Shown here: piece by piece, positions 26,209-34,527 of the stretch | Position numbering within the stretch: position 1 is the stretch's first letter | Layout: the number at the start of each line of letters is the position of its first letter | Assembly (NCBI GenBank): GCA_902764915.1 | Contig: CACWXY010000015.1 | Location: 1 to 64,000, forward strand | Length of the DNA: 64,000 nucleotides | From: an uncultured Eubacteriales bacterium | GTDB lineage: Bacteria; Bacillota; Clostridia; Christensenellales; Aristaeellaceae | Direction: 5' to 3' | Made by a program: the position numbers and the translations under genes | The notes under the pieces: model-generated | The model's database searches: none | Seen by the model: the letters and a program-made list of their open reading frames with translations, nothing else | Told to the model about the DNA's origin: nothing

Positions 26209-26988
26209 ATGAACATCTTTGTCTGTATCAAGCAGGTTCCGGCGACCAACAAGGTGCAGGTGGATGAAAAGACCGGCGTACTCAAGCGCAGCGGCGTCGC
26301 CAGTAAGATGAATCCCTATGACCTGTACGCCCTGGAAACCGCCCTGCGGCTGAAGGAAGCACACAGCGGAAAAGTCACAGTCGGCACCATGGGGCCACCT
26401 CAGGCGCAGTCTATTATCCGGGAAGCGTACATGATGGGGGCTGATGAAGGCTATGTCTTCTCCGACCGCCGTCTGGGCGGTGCGGACGTGCTGGCCACCA
26501 GCTATACACTCTCCCAGGCAATCCGATCCGTGGGGGATTTTGATCTTATTCTGTGCGGCAAGCAGACCACAGACGGGGATACCGCACAGGTCGGTCCGGC
26601 AATCGCTGAATACCTGGGAATCCCGCATGCTGCCTGGGTCAGCCGTCTGACTCTGCGCGGTGACGGCGTGGATGCCGAGCAGCAGCTGCAGGATGTCATC
26701 GAAACCGTGCATATGCCGTTCCCCTGCCTGGTCACTGTAGAGCAGGATATCTGCATGCCCCGCCTGCCTTCCCTGAAGACTGCGCGCGAGATCGGTGACA
26801 GGCCCATTCATGTCATAGGGCTTGACAGCTTTCTGGATACAGACGAAAGCCACTACGGACTCACCGGCAGCGCTACACAGGTGGAGCGGATTTTTCCGCC
26901 CGACAATAATGTGGAACACGAGGTCTGGGAAGGCGGAGACAACGCGGCACGTCTTGCAGACACACTGAAAAAATGGAAACTGATCTGA
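26209..26988 (+). CDS. etfB: Electron transfer flavoprotein subunit beta
   Basis: The 259-residue protein is a clear EtfB: MNIFVCIKQVPATNKVQVDE, KMNPYDLYALETALRLKE, VTVGTMGPPQAQSIIREA and LCGKQTTDGDTAQVGPAIAE. The MGPPQA and DGDTAQVGP blocks bind FAD/AMP and resemble those of flavin-bifurcating Etfs from anaerobes such as Acidaminococcus and Acetobacterium, although I cannot prove bifurcation from sequence alone. The start at 26209 is chosen by homology. It is followed 15 bp later by etfA and then by a FAD-linked dehydrogenase, forming a lactate-dehydrogenase-type complex. Confidence 0.95.
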   Translation: MNIFVCIKQVPATNKVQVDEKTGVLKRSGVASKMNPYDLYALETALRLKEAHSGKVTVGTMGPPQAQSIIREAYMMGADEGYVFSDRRLGGADVLATSYTLSQAIRSVGDFDLILCGKQTTDGDTAQVGPAIAEYLGIPHAAWVSRLTLRGDGVDAEQQLQDVIETVHMPFPCLVTVEQDICMPRLPSLKTAREIGDRPIHVIGLDSFLDTDESHYGLTGSATQVERIFPPDNNVEHEVWEGGDNAARLADTLKKWKLI

Positions 26989-27003
26989 TGGAGGTACGCA
27001 ACC

Positions 27004-28191
27004 ATGGCAAAAATAGCCGTTCTTGAACGCAAGTGCACTGGCTGCGGCCTGTGCCAGTCCAACTGTCCTTTTGGGGCCATTGAAATGGTCGGTGGAAAGC
27101 CGGAGCTCAATGCCGCGTGCAAAGTATGCGGCATCTGTGTAAAAAACTGTCCGGAGAAAGCCATTATCAAGCTGGAAACCAAAGTTAATGATGTGGATAA
27201 ATCCGCCTGGAAGGACATTCTTGTTTTTACGGAGGTCAGCGAACGCGGCCTGCATCCGGTCGGGCTGGAGCTGATCGGAAAGGCGCACGAACTGGCCGCT
27301 CCGCTGGGCTACAGCGTAAAGGCCGTTCTGGTCGGCAGTCACATATCCCGCCATGCCGAGGAACTGCAGCATTATGGGCTGAGCGAAATCGCCGTCTATG
27401 ATGATCCCACACTTGCCTTCTTCCGCGCCGATGCCTATGCCAGCTGTGTGGAAGACTATATCCGCTTCAGCCATCCAAGCGTGGTGCTTGTAGGTGCCAC
27501 AGCGCTCGGCCGGAGCCTGGCCCCTCGTCTTTCCACGCGTTTCCGCACCGGTCTCACTGCAGACTGTACGCAGCTTGAACTGAAGGAAAACTCCGATCTG
27601 GTACAGATACGCCCTGCCTTTGGTGGGAATATCATGGCGCAGATCGTCACACCGCACACCCGTCCGCAGTTTGCCACGGTGCGCTACAAAGTCATGAATC
27701 CCGCCGTCCGCAGGGATGATGCCAGCGGGCAGATCCTTGCCCGGAAGATTCCCACAGGCGTCTCTCAAAGCCGTGCATCCTGCATCAGCGTTACGCCCGT
27801 ACCCCAGAAAAAAAGCATTTCGGATGCGGATATTCTGGTCGTAGGCGGACGCGGGCTTCAGAAAGAAAGCGATCTTGACATGATCCGTGAACTCGCTTCT
27901 CTGCTGGGCGGGGACTGGGCCACTACCCGTCCGCTGGTGGAAAAAGGCTGGACAACCAATGATCGCCAGATCGGCCTGTCTGGCAGAACAGTCCGTCCCC
28001 AGCTGATCATCACCTGCGGCGTAAGCGGCGCTATCCAGTTCACTTCATGCATGAATGCCAGTGATCACATCGTGGCCATCAACACGGACCGTAATGCGCC
28101 GATCTTTGATGTGGCTCACATTGCCATCATTGACGATCTGTACAAAGTCATCCCCGAACTGATTCAGAAACTGAAGGAGGCGCAGACATGA
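27004..28191 (+). CDS. etfA: Electron transfer flavoprotein alpha with N-terminal 2[4Fe-4S] ferredoxin
   Basis: The first about 60 residues hold two CxxCxxCxxxC clusters (cysteines 11, 14, 17, 21 and 39, 42, 45, 49). They are followed by an EtfA domain with VLVGATALGRSLAPRLSTRF and, near the C-terminus, the FAD-binding block GLSGRTVRPQLIITCGVSGA. The same fusion occurs in LctC of the Acetobacterium woodii lactate dehydrogenase/Etf complex, in which electrons from NADH and lactate or ferredoxin are combined. The stop overlaps the start of the next gene by 4 bp (ATGA), which supports a fixed complex. Confidence 0.95.
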   Translation: MAKIAVLERKCTGCGLCQSNCPFGAIEMVGGKPELNAACKVCGICVKNCPEKAIIKLETKVNDVDKSAWKDILVFTEVSERGLHPVGLELIGKAHELAAPLGYSVKAVLVGSHISRHAEELQHYGLSEIAVYDDPTLAFFRADAYASCVEDYIRFSHPSVVLVGATALGRSLAPRLSTRFRTGLTADCTQLELKENSDLVQIRPAFGGNIMAQIVTPHTRPQFATVRYKVMNPAVRRDDASGQILARKIPTGVSQSRASCISVTPVPQKKSISDADILVVGGRGLQKESDLDMIRELASLLGGDWATTRPLVEKGWTTNDRQIGLSGRTVRPQLIITCGVSGAIQFTSCMNASDHIVAINTDRNAPIFDVAHIAIIDDLYKVIPELIQKLKEAQT

Positions 28192-29585
28192 GTGCATTCC
28201 AAAAGGTCACATCATCAGACCTTCAATTCTTTGCGGATCTGATGCCCGGCCGCGTATACTGGGGCGATGCCATATCCACCGACTATGACCATGACGAGAT
28301 GACTGAGTACGGCCACTTCATGCCTGAAGCGGTCCTTCAGACGCTGAGTACAGAAGAGGTCAGCCGCGTCCTTGCCTATTGCAACGAACATCACATTCCC
28401 GTAACACCACGCGGTTCCGGAACAGGGCTGTGCGGGGGCTGTGTCGCCATTCATGGAGGCATTGTTCTGTCCACGGAGAAAATGAAAAACGTCCTGGAAG
28501 TCGATACACGCAATATGACCGCGACCGTAGAGCCCGGCGTACTTCTGATGGAATTCCCGAAATACCTTGAGGGTACCGGCCTGTTTTATCCTCCGGACCC
28601 CGGTGAGAAAACGGCAACCATGGGCGGCAACGCCATGACCAATGCCGGTGGCATGCGTGCGGTACGCTACGGTGTCACCCGGGACTATATTCTTGGGATG
28701 GAGGTTGTACTCGCCGACGGAACTGTGATGGAACTGGGCGGCAAAAACGTAAAGAATTCCTCCGGCTACAGTCTGCTGGATCTGATGATCGGCTCAGAAG
28801 GCACACTCGCTTTCCTGACCCGGCTGACCGTTAAGCTGCTGCCTGAACCCAAGACCAATCTTTCCCTGCTCATGCCCTTTGATGACCTGGACGCCTGCAT
28901 AGGAGCGGTCCCGCAGATTCTCGGATGCGGCTGTGATCCGACGGCCGTGGAATTCATGGAGCGTGAAGTCATCTCCTGCGCCGAGGATTACCTCGGCAAG
29001 AAGTTCCCGGATACAAGCGCCAACGCATACCTTCTTGTCCGACTGGACGGTGCCAGCCCTGAAGCCCTGCAGCCGTCTGTCGATACCCTGACCACGCTCG
29101 CTCTCTCTCTCGGGGCCAAGGATGTTCTGCTCGCAGATACAGATGAGCGGAAAGAGAGCATATGGAATGCGCGCGGTGCCTTCCTTGAGGCAATCAAGGG
29201 CTCCACCACAACCATGGATGAATGCGATGTTGTGGTTCCCAGGGATACGATCCCCGCATTTCTGCACCGTACTGTCGCCATTGGCCAGAAAGCCAACGTA
29301 CGCATCCGCTCATTCGGGCATGCCGGAGACGGAAACCTGCATATCTATGTCTGCAGGGATCATCTGAATGAAGAGGAATGGAAGAGGACGATTCAAAGCG
29401 TGATGGAAGACCTGTATTCCGCATCACGAGAAATGCATGGCCAGGTCAGCGGAGAGCACGGCATCGGCCATGCAAAGCGCGCTTTTCTCCTTGAAAGCCT
29501 GGGCAAAAGACAGGTCAGCCTTATGCAGGGCATCAAACACGTGTTTGATCCAAACGGCATCCTCAATCCTGGTAAGATCGTATAA
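28188..29585 (+). CDS. FAD-linked 2-hydroxyacid dehydrogenase (LctD/GlcD family)
   Basis: The 465-residue protein has an FAD_binding_4 domain (PVTPRGSGTGLCGGCVAIHG, NVLEVDTRNMTATVEPGVLL, GGMRAVRYGVTRDYILGMEV) and the C-terminal GlcD cap with FGHAGDGNLHIYV, QVSGEHGIGHAKR and the final FDPNGILNPGKIV. It would oxidise a 2-hydroxyacid such as D-lactate or glycolate and pass electrons to the EtfAB pair encoded just upstream, as in the LctBCD complex. No lactate permease or racemase gene lies beside it, so the substrate stays open. A good terminator follows (29636-29680). Confidence 0.9.
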   Translation: MSAFQKVTSSDLQFFADLMPGRVYWGDAISTDYDHDEMTEYGHFMPEAVLQTLSTEEVSRVLAYCNEHHIPVTPRGSGTGLCGGCVAIHGGIVLSTEKMKNVLEVDTRNMTATVEPGVLLMEFPKYLEGTGLFYPPDPGEKTATMGGNAMTNAGGMRAVRYGVTRDYILGMEVVLADGTVMELGGKNVKNSSGYSLLDLMIGSEGTLAFLTRLTVKLLPEPKTNLSLLMPFDDLDACIGAVPQILGCGCDPTAVEFMEREVISCAEDYLGKKFPDTSANAYLLVRLDGASPEALQPSVDTLTTLALSLGAKDVLLADTDERKESIWNARGAFLEAIKGSTTTMDECDVVVPRDTIPAFLHRTVAIGQKANVRIRSFGHAGDGNLHIYVCRDHLNEEEWKRTIQSVMEDLYSASREMHGQVSGEHGIGHAKRAFLLESLGKRQVSLMQGIKHVFDPNGILNPGKIV

Positions 29586-29635
29586 TACTTTCTGCACCGC
29601 GAGATAATCGCCAGGCATGAAGCAGACACATGATG

Positions 29636-29680
29636 AAAGGGTTCCGGAAAATGACAGGTGCATTTTCACGGAACCCTTTT
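29636..29680 (+). terminator. Terminator of the etf-dehydrogenase operon
   Basis: A long stem pairs AAAGGGTTCC (29636-29645) with GGAACCCTTT (29670-29679) and GAAAATG (29647-29653) with 29661-29667, closed by a 7-base loop; the right arm ends in TTTT. It starts about 50 bp after the dehydrogenase stop. Confidence 0.8.
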
Positions 29681-30066
29681 CATATGTGCGCTCTGTGCAG
29701 CAGGCATGGCGAATCGTCGTGAACGGTTTAGAAGACTGACAGACCGCTGACAAAAGGTTCCGGCACGCCTTGGTTCTTCCGCAGGCAGCTGCGCAACGTC
29801 TCTGGGAACGTATGCAGAGCGGACAGTACATGGCAGCATCCTGAAACGCCCCTGTTGAGGACAGCAGAATGACTTTGGGATAGCAGTCTGCCGGAGGCGC
29901 CCATCCCTATTCACATGGCAGCTGCCGGAATGGCTGCAAGGCTGGTTATCCGCACTGACTGAACCCCTTGCAGCCGCAGACAACCTGCTTACCCAACAGT
30001 GCAGGCCTGCGCAACCAGTCCCGCCCACCCAGAGGAAAAGCTGAAACTCCTTCCATGATGCAGGCC
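29681..30066. other. No gene recognised
   Basis: This roughly 390-bp stretch between the etf operon terminator and the GNAT gene has only short overlapping reading frames with no recognisable protein pattern and no obvious regulatory element. Confidence 0.5.
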
Positions 30067-30552
30067 TCACCATGCGCCGTTGCCTTCATCCGGCTGCCTG
30101 ACATCAAAACGCCAGATCATGACTTTCCGCTTGCCTTCAGCATACATCTCGTTGTCTTCCGGGATTGTCGCCGTTTCCAGATACTGACCGCCTGCCAGTT
30201 CACAGGTTCTGGCAGATGCTCTGTTATTCGGATCACAGGTAATGATTACATAATCCATCCGATGCTTTGCAGCTTGCCGGAACAGCAGTGCACAGGCCGC
30301 TGCAGCATAATGGTGTCCGCGATAGGACGCATCAATTCCGTATCCGATGTTCCCACCCACATATGTCTTATCATTGTGACCGATGCGAAGATCGCAATAT
30401 CCGATCTTTGTGCCATCCAGCAGACAAATACTGAAATAATACGCTGGAAGCCAGCGTTTCTCAGGCTGCGCGTCACAAGTATGCTCCAGCTGAAGACGGA
30501 TCACGTCATCTCTCAGGTCATCCGCCGGATAAAACACTGTCTTCGCTTCCAT
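30067..30552 (-). CDS. GNAT-family N-acetyltransferase
   Basis: The 161-residue protein has the GNAT core: YYFSICLLDGTKIGYCDLRI, then GNIGYGIDASYRGHHYAAAA, which contains the R-G-H-x-Y-A acetyl-CoA pyrophosphate loop, and TCDPNNRASARTCELAGGQY, the typical end of the fold. It resembles ribosomal-protein or small-molecule acetyltransferases; the substrate is unknown. The ATG at 30552 is preferred over a GTG at 30573 because the region between contains AAAGGACGGTGG, a usable ribosome binding site. Confidence 0.85.
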   Translation of the reverse strand: MEAKTVFYPADDLRDDVIRLQLEHTCDAQPEKRWLPAYYFSICLLDGTKIGYCDLRIGHNDKTYVGGNIGYGIDASYRGHHYAAAACALLFRQAAKHRMDYVIITCDPNNRASARTCELAGGQYLETATIPEDNEMYAEGKRKVMIWRFDVRQPDEGNGAW

Positions 30553-30783
30553 ATGATTCCACCGTCCTTTCACTCCTGAGCTTTGACAGCATTTCCAGCA
30601 TGCGCCGGCCGATCTCTTTCGGGATCACAGATCAACGCTGGCACAGATGATCTGAAGTCTGTCCGGTACCAGGGGTCTGCAATGCAGTTGGCCAGTCAGG
30701 TACGGCTGATACTTCTCATATTTCCTGTTCGCTATTTGCTTCATAGATTCCTTCAAGCCTCTCGGTTGCCTGGAATCTGTCCT

Positions 30784-31326
30784 TCAAAGAGACGCTCCGC
30801 ATTCAAAAGCTACACTATATGCTGCTGTTTTGGTAATATCCTCCGCTGTCCCCATATCAAAGCAGCAAATCACTTTTTCAAGTGACGTATTCTCAAAGCA
30901 GCGCACAAATCCCTGTATTGGTTCGATAACCCGCCTGAAGTCTTCCTCATATACATCAGAAGGTCCTTCTCCCGTAGCAATAAAGATGACCCTTATGTTT
31001 TTGATTTTCTCAATGGCGGCATATGTTCTGTCCATGAAGAGCTTCAGCTGGGAAGATATGCTGAAAAAGTAGACAGGAGATGCAAGTACGATAACGTCGG
31101 CATCAATCAGTTCCTGAATCATTTCCGGGACATCATCTTTCCAGACGCATGCACCGTTATTTCGCTTGCATGACTGACAGTCAATGCAGCCATGCATATT
31201 CTTTTTTAAAAAGAGATGCTCCGTGATTACTCTGCAATTTGCTGCTAATGCTCCCTTTATGAATTGATCTGCGATTTTATCCGTGTTCCCGTTTTTCTTT
31301 GCGCCGACAGCCACAAATACTTTCAT
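30784..31326 (-). CDS. Flavodoxin-fold NAD(P)H-dependent FMN reductase with cysteine cluster
   Basis: The 180-residue protein has the NADPH-dependent FMN reductase / iron-sulfur flavoprotein fold. It shows a phosphate-binding N-terminus (MKVFVAVGAKKNGNTDKIAD), a cysteine block MHGCIDCQSCKRNNGACVW (C-x2-C-x2-C-x6-C), and ADVIVLASPVYFFSISSQLK followed by FMDRTYA. Such proteins serve as electron carriers or quinone/nitro reductases in anaerobes. AGGGGAG lies six bases before the ATG at 31326. Just upstream is a broken XRE-type regulator gene that may once have controlled it. Confidence 0.88.
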   Translation of the reverse strand: MKVFVAVGAKKNGNTDKIADQFIKGALAANCRVITEHLFLKKNMHGCIDCQSCKRNNGACVWKDDVPEMIQELIDADVIVLASPVYFFSISSQLKLFMDRTYAAIEKIKNIRVIFIATGEGPSDVYEEDFRRVIEPIQGFVRCFENTSLEKVICCFDMGTAEDITKTAAYSVAFECGASL

Positions 31327-31396
31327 GACAGACTCCCCTCATACATGCCGGTCCTGCTCAGCATGATCCTGCTTCTCATAAGTAAGGCCACACATC

Positions 31397-31592
31397 CTAT
31401 CCCGGCGCGTCCATCATGCCCAGAAACGCTCTGCTGACAATCTGCTTCCGACGGTTCACAATACGGCTGACATATGCAGGAGAAATACCGATTTTCTCTG
31501 CAATCCATGCCTGGGTCTTTCCTTCCGCTATGCATTTTGGTCTTCTCGTCTAGCTCGACGCCGTCCTTCATCGCCAGCATTGCCTCCGGCAA
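31397..31592 (-). pseudogene. Frameshifted XRE-family HTH regulator remnant
   Basis: Reading the minus strand, one frame from 31531 to 31397 gives a textbook helix-turn-helix (AEGKTQAWIAEKIGISPAYV, then SRIVNRRKQIVSRAFL) ending in a TAG. The matching N-terminal part (AMLAMKDGVELDEKTK) lies in another frame upstream, to 31592, and the two join around 31532-31545 with a one-base shift. The protein also ends early compared with typical small XRE regulators of about 70-100 residues. This looks like a decayed regulator or antitoxin gene next to the flavodoxin-like reductase. Confidence 0.6.
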
Positions 31593-31996
31593 ACAGCCTG
31601 AGGAATCGCTTAATGAATTGCATCACCTCAAATGGGCCACAGTCTATAAAAAGGTGCTCAACAAAGGTGAAGCGCCATAATCCCCATCTGTCTGTGTCCT
31701 GATTCGGCTGTACCGCTGGTCGCTTTTCTTCCCTGGTCTTTCAAAGTAAAAACGCATGTTTTCCTCTCCGATCCTGGCAGATCGCAATGATGCCAGCGAC
31801 TTTCACCGTATGCTTCTGTTCCCTGACCATCCGCAAGGCACAGCATATGCCTGTCGCTTGACACGCCGGAAAGGGATACGCTGCTTTTCATGCTTCGGAC
31901 ACCGCTTCCGTACCAGGAAATCATTCTTCTTCCTTATGGAACGCTTCCGTCCGAATAGCAGGCCAGGCTTTGGTTCAGATGCTTTCTGCCTTTTTG
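31593..31996. other. No gene recognised
   Basis: About 400 bp between the broken XRE gene and the NrnA-type gene show no convincing coding frame. A partner gene of the broken regulator may have decayed here, but I cannot identify one. Confidence 0.4.
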
Positions 31997-32935
31997 CTAT
32001 GCTTCCGGCAGCATCTGATCAAGCGCCGCGAGCATACGCATGGCCGTATCCCGGTCTCTGACCGTCGCTCCGCTGGCCTTTTCATGCCCGCCTCCGCCAA
32101 AGGCAACGGCTATGGGATTGATGTTATAGCGACTGGACCGCAGTTCACACACAACACCTTCATCTGATTCGGTAAAATTCACCCATATATCCATCCCCTG
32201 AATATCGCCCATGACATTCACCATGCCCCGGGAGATAAGAAACAGATCATCTCCCAGCTGTTTCAGTTCCTCGCGGGTCGTATATATATAGCCAACCCCG
32301 CGCGGCGATGTCCGGATTTTTTCCGCGAACCGTGCCCGGAGCTGTATCTCCGAAAACGGCTTGGCATAGAGCGCACGATAGATCTCATTGGTATCAAAAT
32401 CATGTTCCATCAGCATGGCCGCCAGACGGAAAGTCCGCGCACTGGTAGAGTCATACCGGAATCGTCCCGAGTCTGTCACCATCCCGATATACAGGCTTTC
32501 CGCCGCCAGGTCTGACACCTTCCAGTGACATTCCACCGCCATCTGGGCAATCAGTCCGCAGCAGCTTTCAAAGCTTGAATCAATCACTTCCGTCTGCGCA
32601 ATCTGTCCCAGATACAGATGATGATCGATCCGCGCGGTCGCCGCAGCCTTTTCATAGCGACCATCACTGATCAGTGTCTTCCCGGACGTGTCCAGGATTA
32701 CGCTCAGTGCCTGCGGAAAAACACTGTCTTCCACCGTATCCATGACCGAATCTTTCATAAATGCATACATGCCCGCCTCATCGCCGGTCATATATACGAT
32801 TTTTCCAGGGTAATTATCCTGCAGCAGATGTTTCAGACCGATCTGGCTGCCCAGCGCATCCCCGTCAGGGTTTGAATGCCGATGGATGACGATCGTATCA
32901 TAGGCCTGCATTATCCGAAGCATCTCTTCAAACAT
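31997..32935 (-). CDS. nrnA: DHH/DHHA1 phosphoesterase, NrnA-like
   Basis: The 312-residue protein carries the DHH-family motifs: IVIHRHSNPDGDALGSQIGL (motif I), VILDTSG (motif II), ATARIDHHLYLGQ (motif III, DHH) and GMVTDSGRFRYDST (motif IV). A DHHA1 domain with FGGGGHEKASGATV follows. NrnA degrades nanoRNAs and dephosphorylates pAp using Mn2+. Length matches the family. A good promoter precedes it (32969-32998). It appears to be a single-gene unit. Confidence 0.9.
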   Translation of the reverse strand: MFEEMLRIMQAYDTIVIHRHSNPDGDALGSQIGLKHLLQDNYPGKIVYMTGDEAGMYAFMKDSVMDTVEDSVFPQALSVILDTSGKTLISDGRYEKAAATARIDHHLYLGQIAQTEVIDSSFESCCGLIAQMAVECHWKVSDLAAESLYIGMVTDSGRFRYDSTSARTFRLAAMLMEHDFDTNEIYRALYAKPFSEIQLRARFAEKIRTSPRGVGYIYTTREELKQLGDDLFLISRGMVNVMGDIQGMDIWVNFTESDEGVVCELRSSRYNINPIAVAFGGGGHEKASGATVRDRDTAMRMLAALDQMLPEA

Positions 32936-32968
32936 ATCTTTTCATCCCTTCGCTTGGTCATTCGCTTC

Positions 32969-32998
32969 ATTATACTGCCGGAGAGGAAACGTTGCCAA
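32969..32998 (-). promoter_or_regulatory. Promoter of the NrnA-type gene
   Basis: TTGGCA (32998-32993) and a perfect TATAAT (32974-32969) on the minus strand are 18 bp apart, about 33 bp before the start codon. Confidence 0.65.
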
Positions 32999-33000
32999 CC

Positions 33001-33023
33001 AAAAAAGCCCGGAACGGGCTTTT
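33001..33023 (-). terminator. Terminator of the LysR gene
   Basis: AAAAGCCCG (33003-33011) pairs with CGGGCTTTT (33015-33023) around a 3-base loop. On the minus strand the stem runs into six T (A run 33001-33006), a standard rho-independent terminator. Confidence 0.8.
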
Positions 33024-33091
33024 ATCCTGTCGTCCATTGGAATACACACGGCTCAGGGCTTCCCGAAAGCGCGGAGGATAACTGTTCTTTG

Positions 33092-34018
33092 TCACGTTTT
33101 TCCCGCGCCAAGGCAGGCTTTCAATCGGGCAATGTATTCCTCAGCCATGCTGCTCAGCCGTGCGCTTTTGCGCAGAATATATCCGATGTGCATGACACTG
33201 TTCGGATTTTCCGCATCCTCCGCATAGGGCACTGCCACATAGTCGCCCCCATTGAGTTCCTCGCAGATGATTCCGGAACACAATGTATAGCCATTCAGGC
33301 CAATCATCAGGTTCAGCATCGTCGCCCTGTCGCAGCACTGGATTGTCCTCGGATACACATTGGTCGAAAGAATTTCCTCCGCCAGATAGCAATGACTGTC
33401 TTCCCCCTGCTCGAATGACAGACAGGGATAAGGCAGCAGATCCTCCAGCGCAATCGATTCCCTGCCTGCCAGCGGATGCCCCTTCCACAGATATACATAG
33501 GCCGCACAGTCAATCAGCGGCTGAAACGACAGTGCATGATCCGCAAGCATTTTTGTCAGCACTTTCTCGTTAAACTCGCTCAGATACAGAATACCCAGGT
33601 CCGAGCGTGAATAAGCCACATCCTCAATAACCTGCTTGGTGCGCGTTTCCCGCAGCGCCAGTTCATAGTTTTCCACATCATACTGCCGCATCAGTTCCAC
33701 AAAGGCCTTTACGGCAAAGGAGTAATGCTGCATGGATACCGCAAACCGCGGGCGATGTCGTTCCTGCTTTCCATAAGCTTCGCAGAGATTCTCATACTGC
33801 ATGATCACAGACCGTGCGTAGGGCAGAAATACAGCCCCGTCTGCTGTGAGCACAGACCCTTTGCCGCTGCGGCTGAAAATCACAATCCCCAGTTCCTCCT
33901 CCAGTGCCTTAATAGCACTTGTCAGAGAAGGCTGGGCCATAAACAGTTTCTCCGAAGCCTTGCGAAACGAACCCGTTTCGGCAATTGTAATCACATCTTT
34001 CAGTTGCTGCAGTGTCAT
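33092..34018 (-). CDS. LysR-family transcriptional regulator
   Basis: The protein (308 residues from ATG 34018) starts with a LysR winged helix (MTLQQLKDVITIAETGSFRK, then ASEKLFMAQPSLTSAIKALE and ELGIVIFSRSGKG). It continues with the two-lobed effector domain (about 90-300). The start is fixed by GGAGGG just upstream, although the frame stays open another 55 codons to 34183. A strong promoter with a large overlapping dyad is found about 320 bp upstream, giving a long untranslated leader. It is divergent from the membrane pyrophosphatase gene, a possible target; the effector is unknown. Confidence 0.9.
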   Translation of the reverse strand: MTLQQLKDVITIAETGSFRKASEKLFMAQPSLTSAIKALEEELGIVIFSRSGKGSVLTADGAVFLPYARSVIMQYENLCEAYGKQERHRPRFAVSMQHYSFAVKAFVELMRQYDVENYELALRETRTKQVIEDVAYSRSDLGILYLSEFNEKVLTKMLADHALSFQPLIDCAAYVYLWKGHPLAGRESIALEDLLPYPCLSFEQGEDSHCYLAEEILSTNVYPRTIQCCDRATMLNLMIGLNGYTLCSGIICEELNGGDYVAVPYAEDAENPNSVMHIGYILRKSARLSSMAEEYIARLKACLGAGKT

Positions 34019-34337
34019 GGTTCCCTCCAAAGTCAAGGCGTCTGTCAGGAAAACATCGGTCAGCGCATTCCGGAAAGCACATACATACATCCTCTGTGCG
34101 CCGCTTTCCAGCAGTTCCACATGGTCTGCCAAATGCCTGTCCATGGTTTCGCCATGCAGTTGTTCCTCATTTTTCCCGATCACAGATCCCCGGCATACCG
34201 GCTGTCATCCCGCTTCCTGATACATCTGCGCCTTTCTCTTTACAGGATCTGCTTCGAATCCATCACAGACGCATTCCATAGCAATGCTGTCCCCTCATTC
34301 TCCGTACGCCTGTGTTCTCTGCACGGACACAGATCGC

Positions 34338-34378
34338 ATCATAGACAATTTATCCATCTTGTCAATGGATATAATTGT
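34338..34378 (-). promoter_or_regulatory. LysR promoter overlapped by a long dyad (candidate operator)
   Basis: TTGACA (34365-34360) and TATGAT (34343-34338) on the minus strand are 16 bp apart. A dyad with arms TATCCAT (34351-34357) and ATGGATA (34365-34371) is extended outward by ACAATT (34345-34350) and AATTGT (34373-34378), offset by one base. This is what an autoregulatory LysR operator would look like, covering the -35 box. Confidence 0.6.
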
Positions 34379-34452
34379 TTTATTTTCGTTTTCCGATGCG
34401 TCATTCACACCCATGATCTGGTTGGTTTTTCTCTGTTTTTTTCCATTTTCTC

Positions 34453-34481
34453 TTCACCTAAATACAGCCTTGTGCTATACT
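34453..34481 (+). promoter_or_regulatory. Promoter of the membrane pyrophosphatase gene
   Basis: TTCACC (34453-34458) and TATACT (34476-34481) are 17 bp apart, with an extended -10 TG one base before TATACT. Transcription would start near 34488. Confidence 0.6.
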
Positions 34482-34527
34482 CCCAATCATGATACCGCAT
34501 GAAACGGGTCAGAAGGAGTGTCAGATT

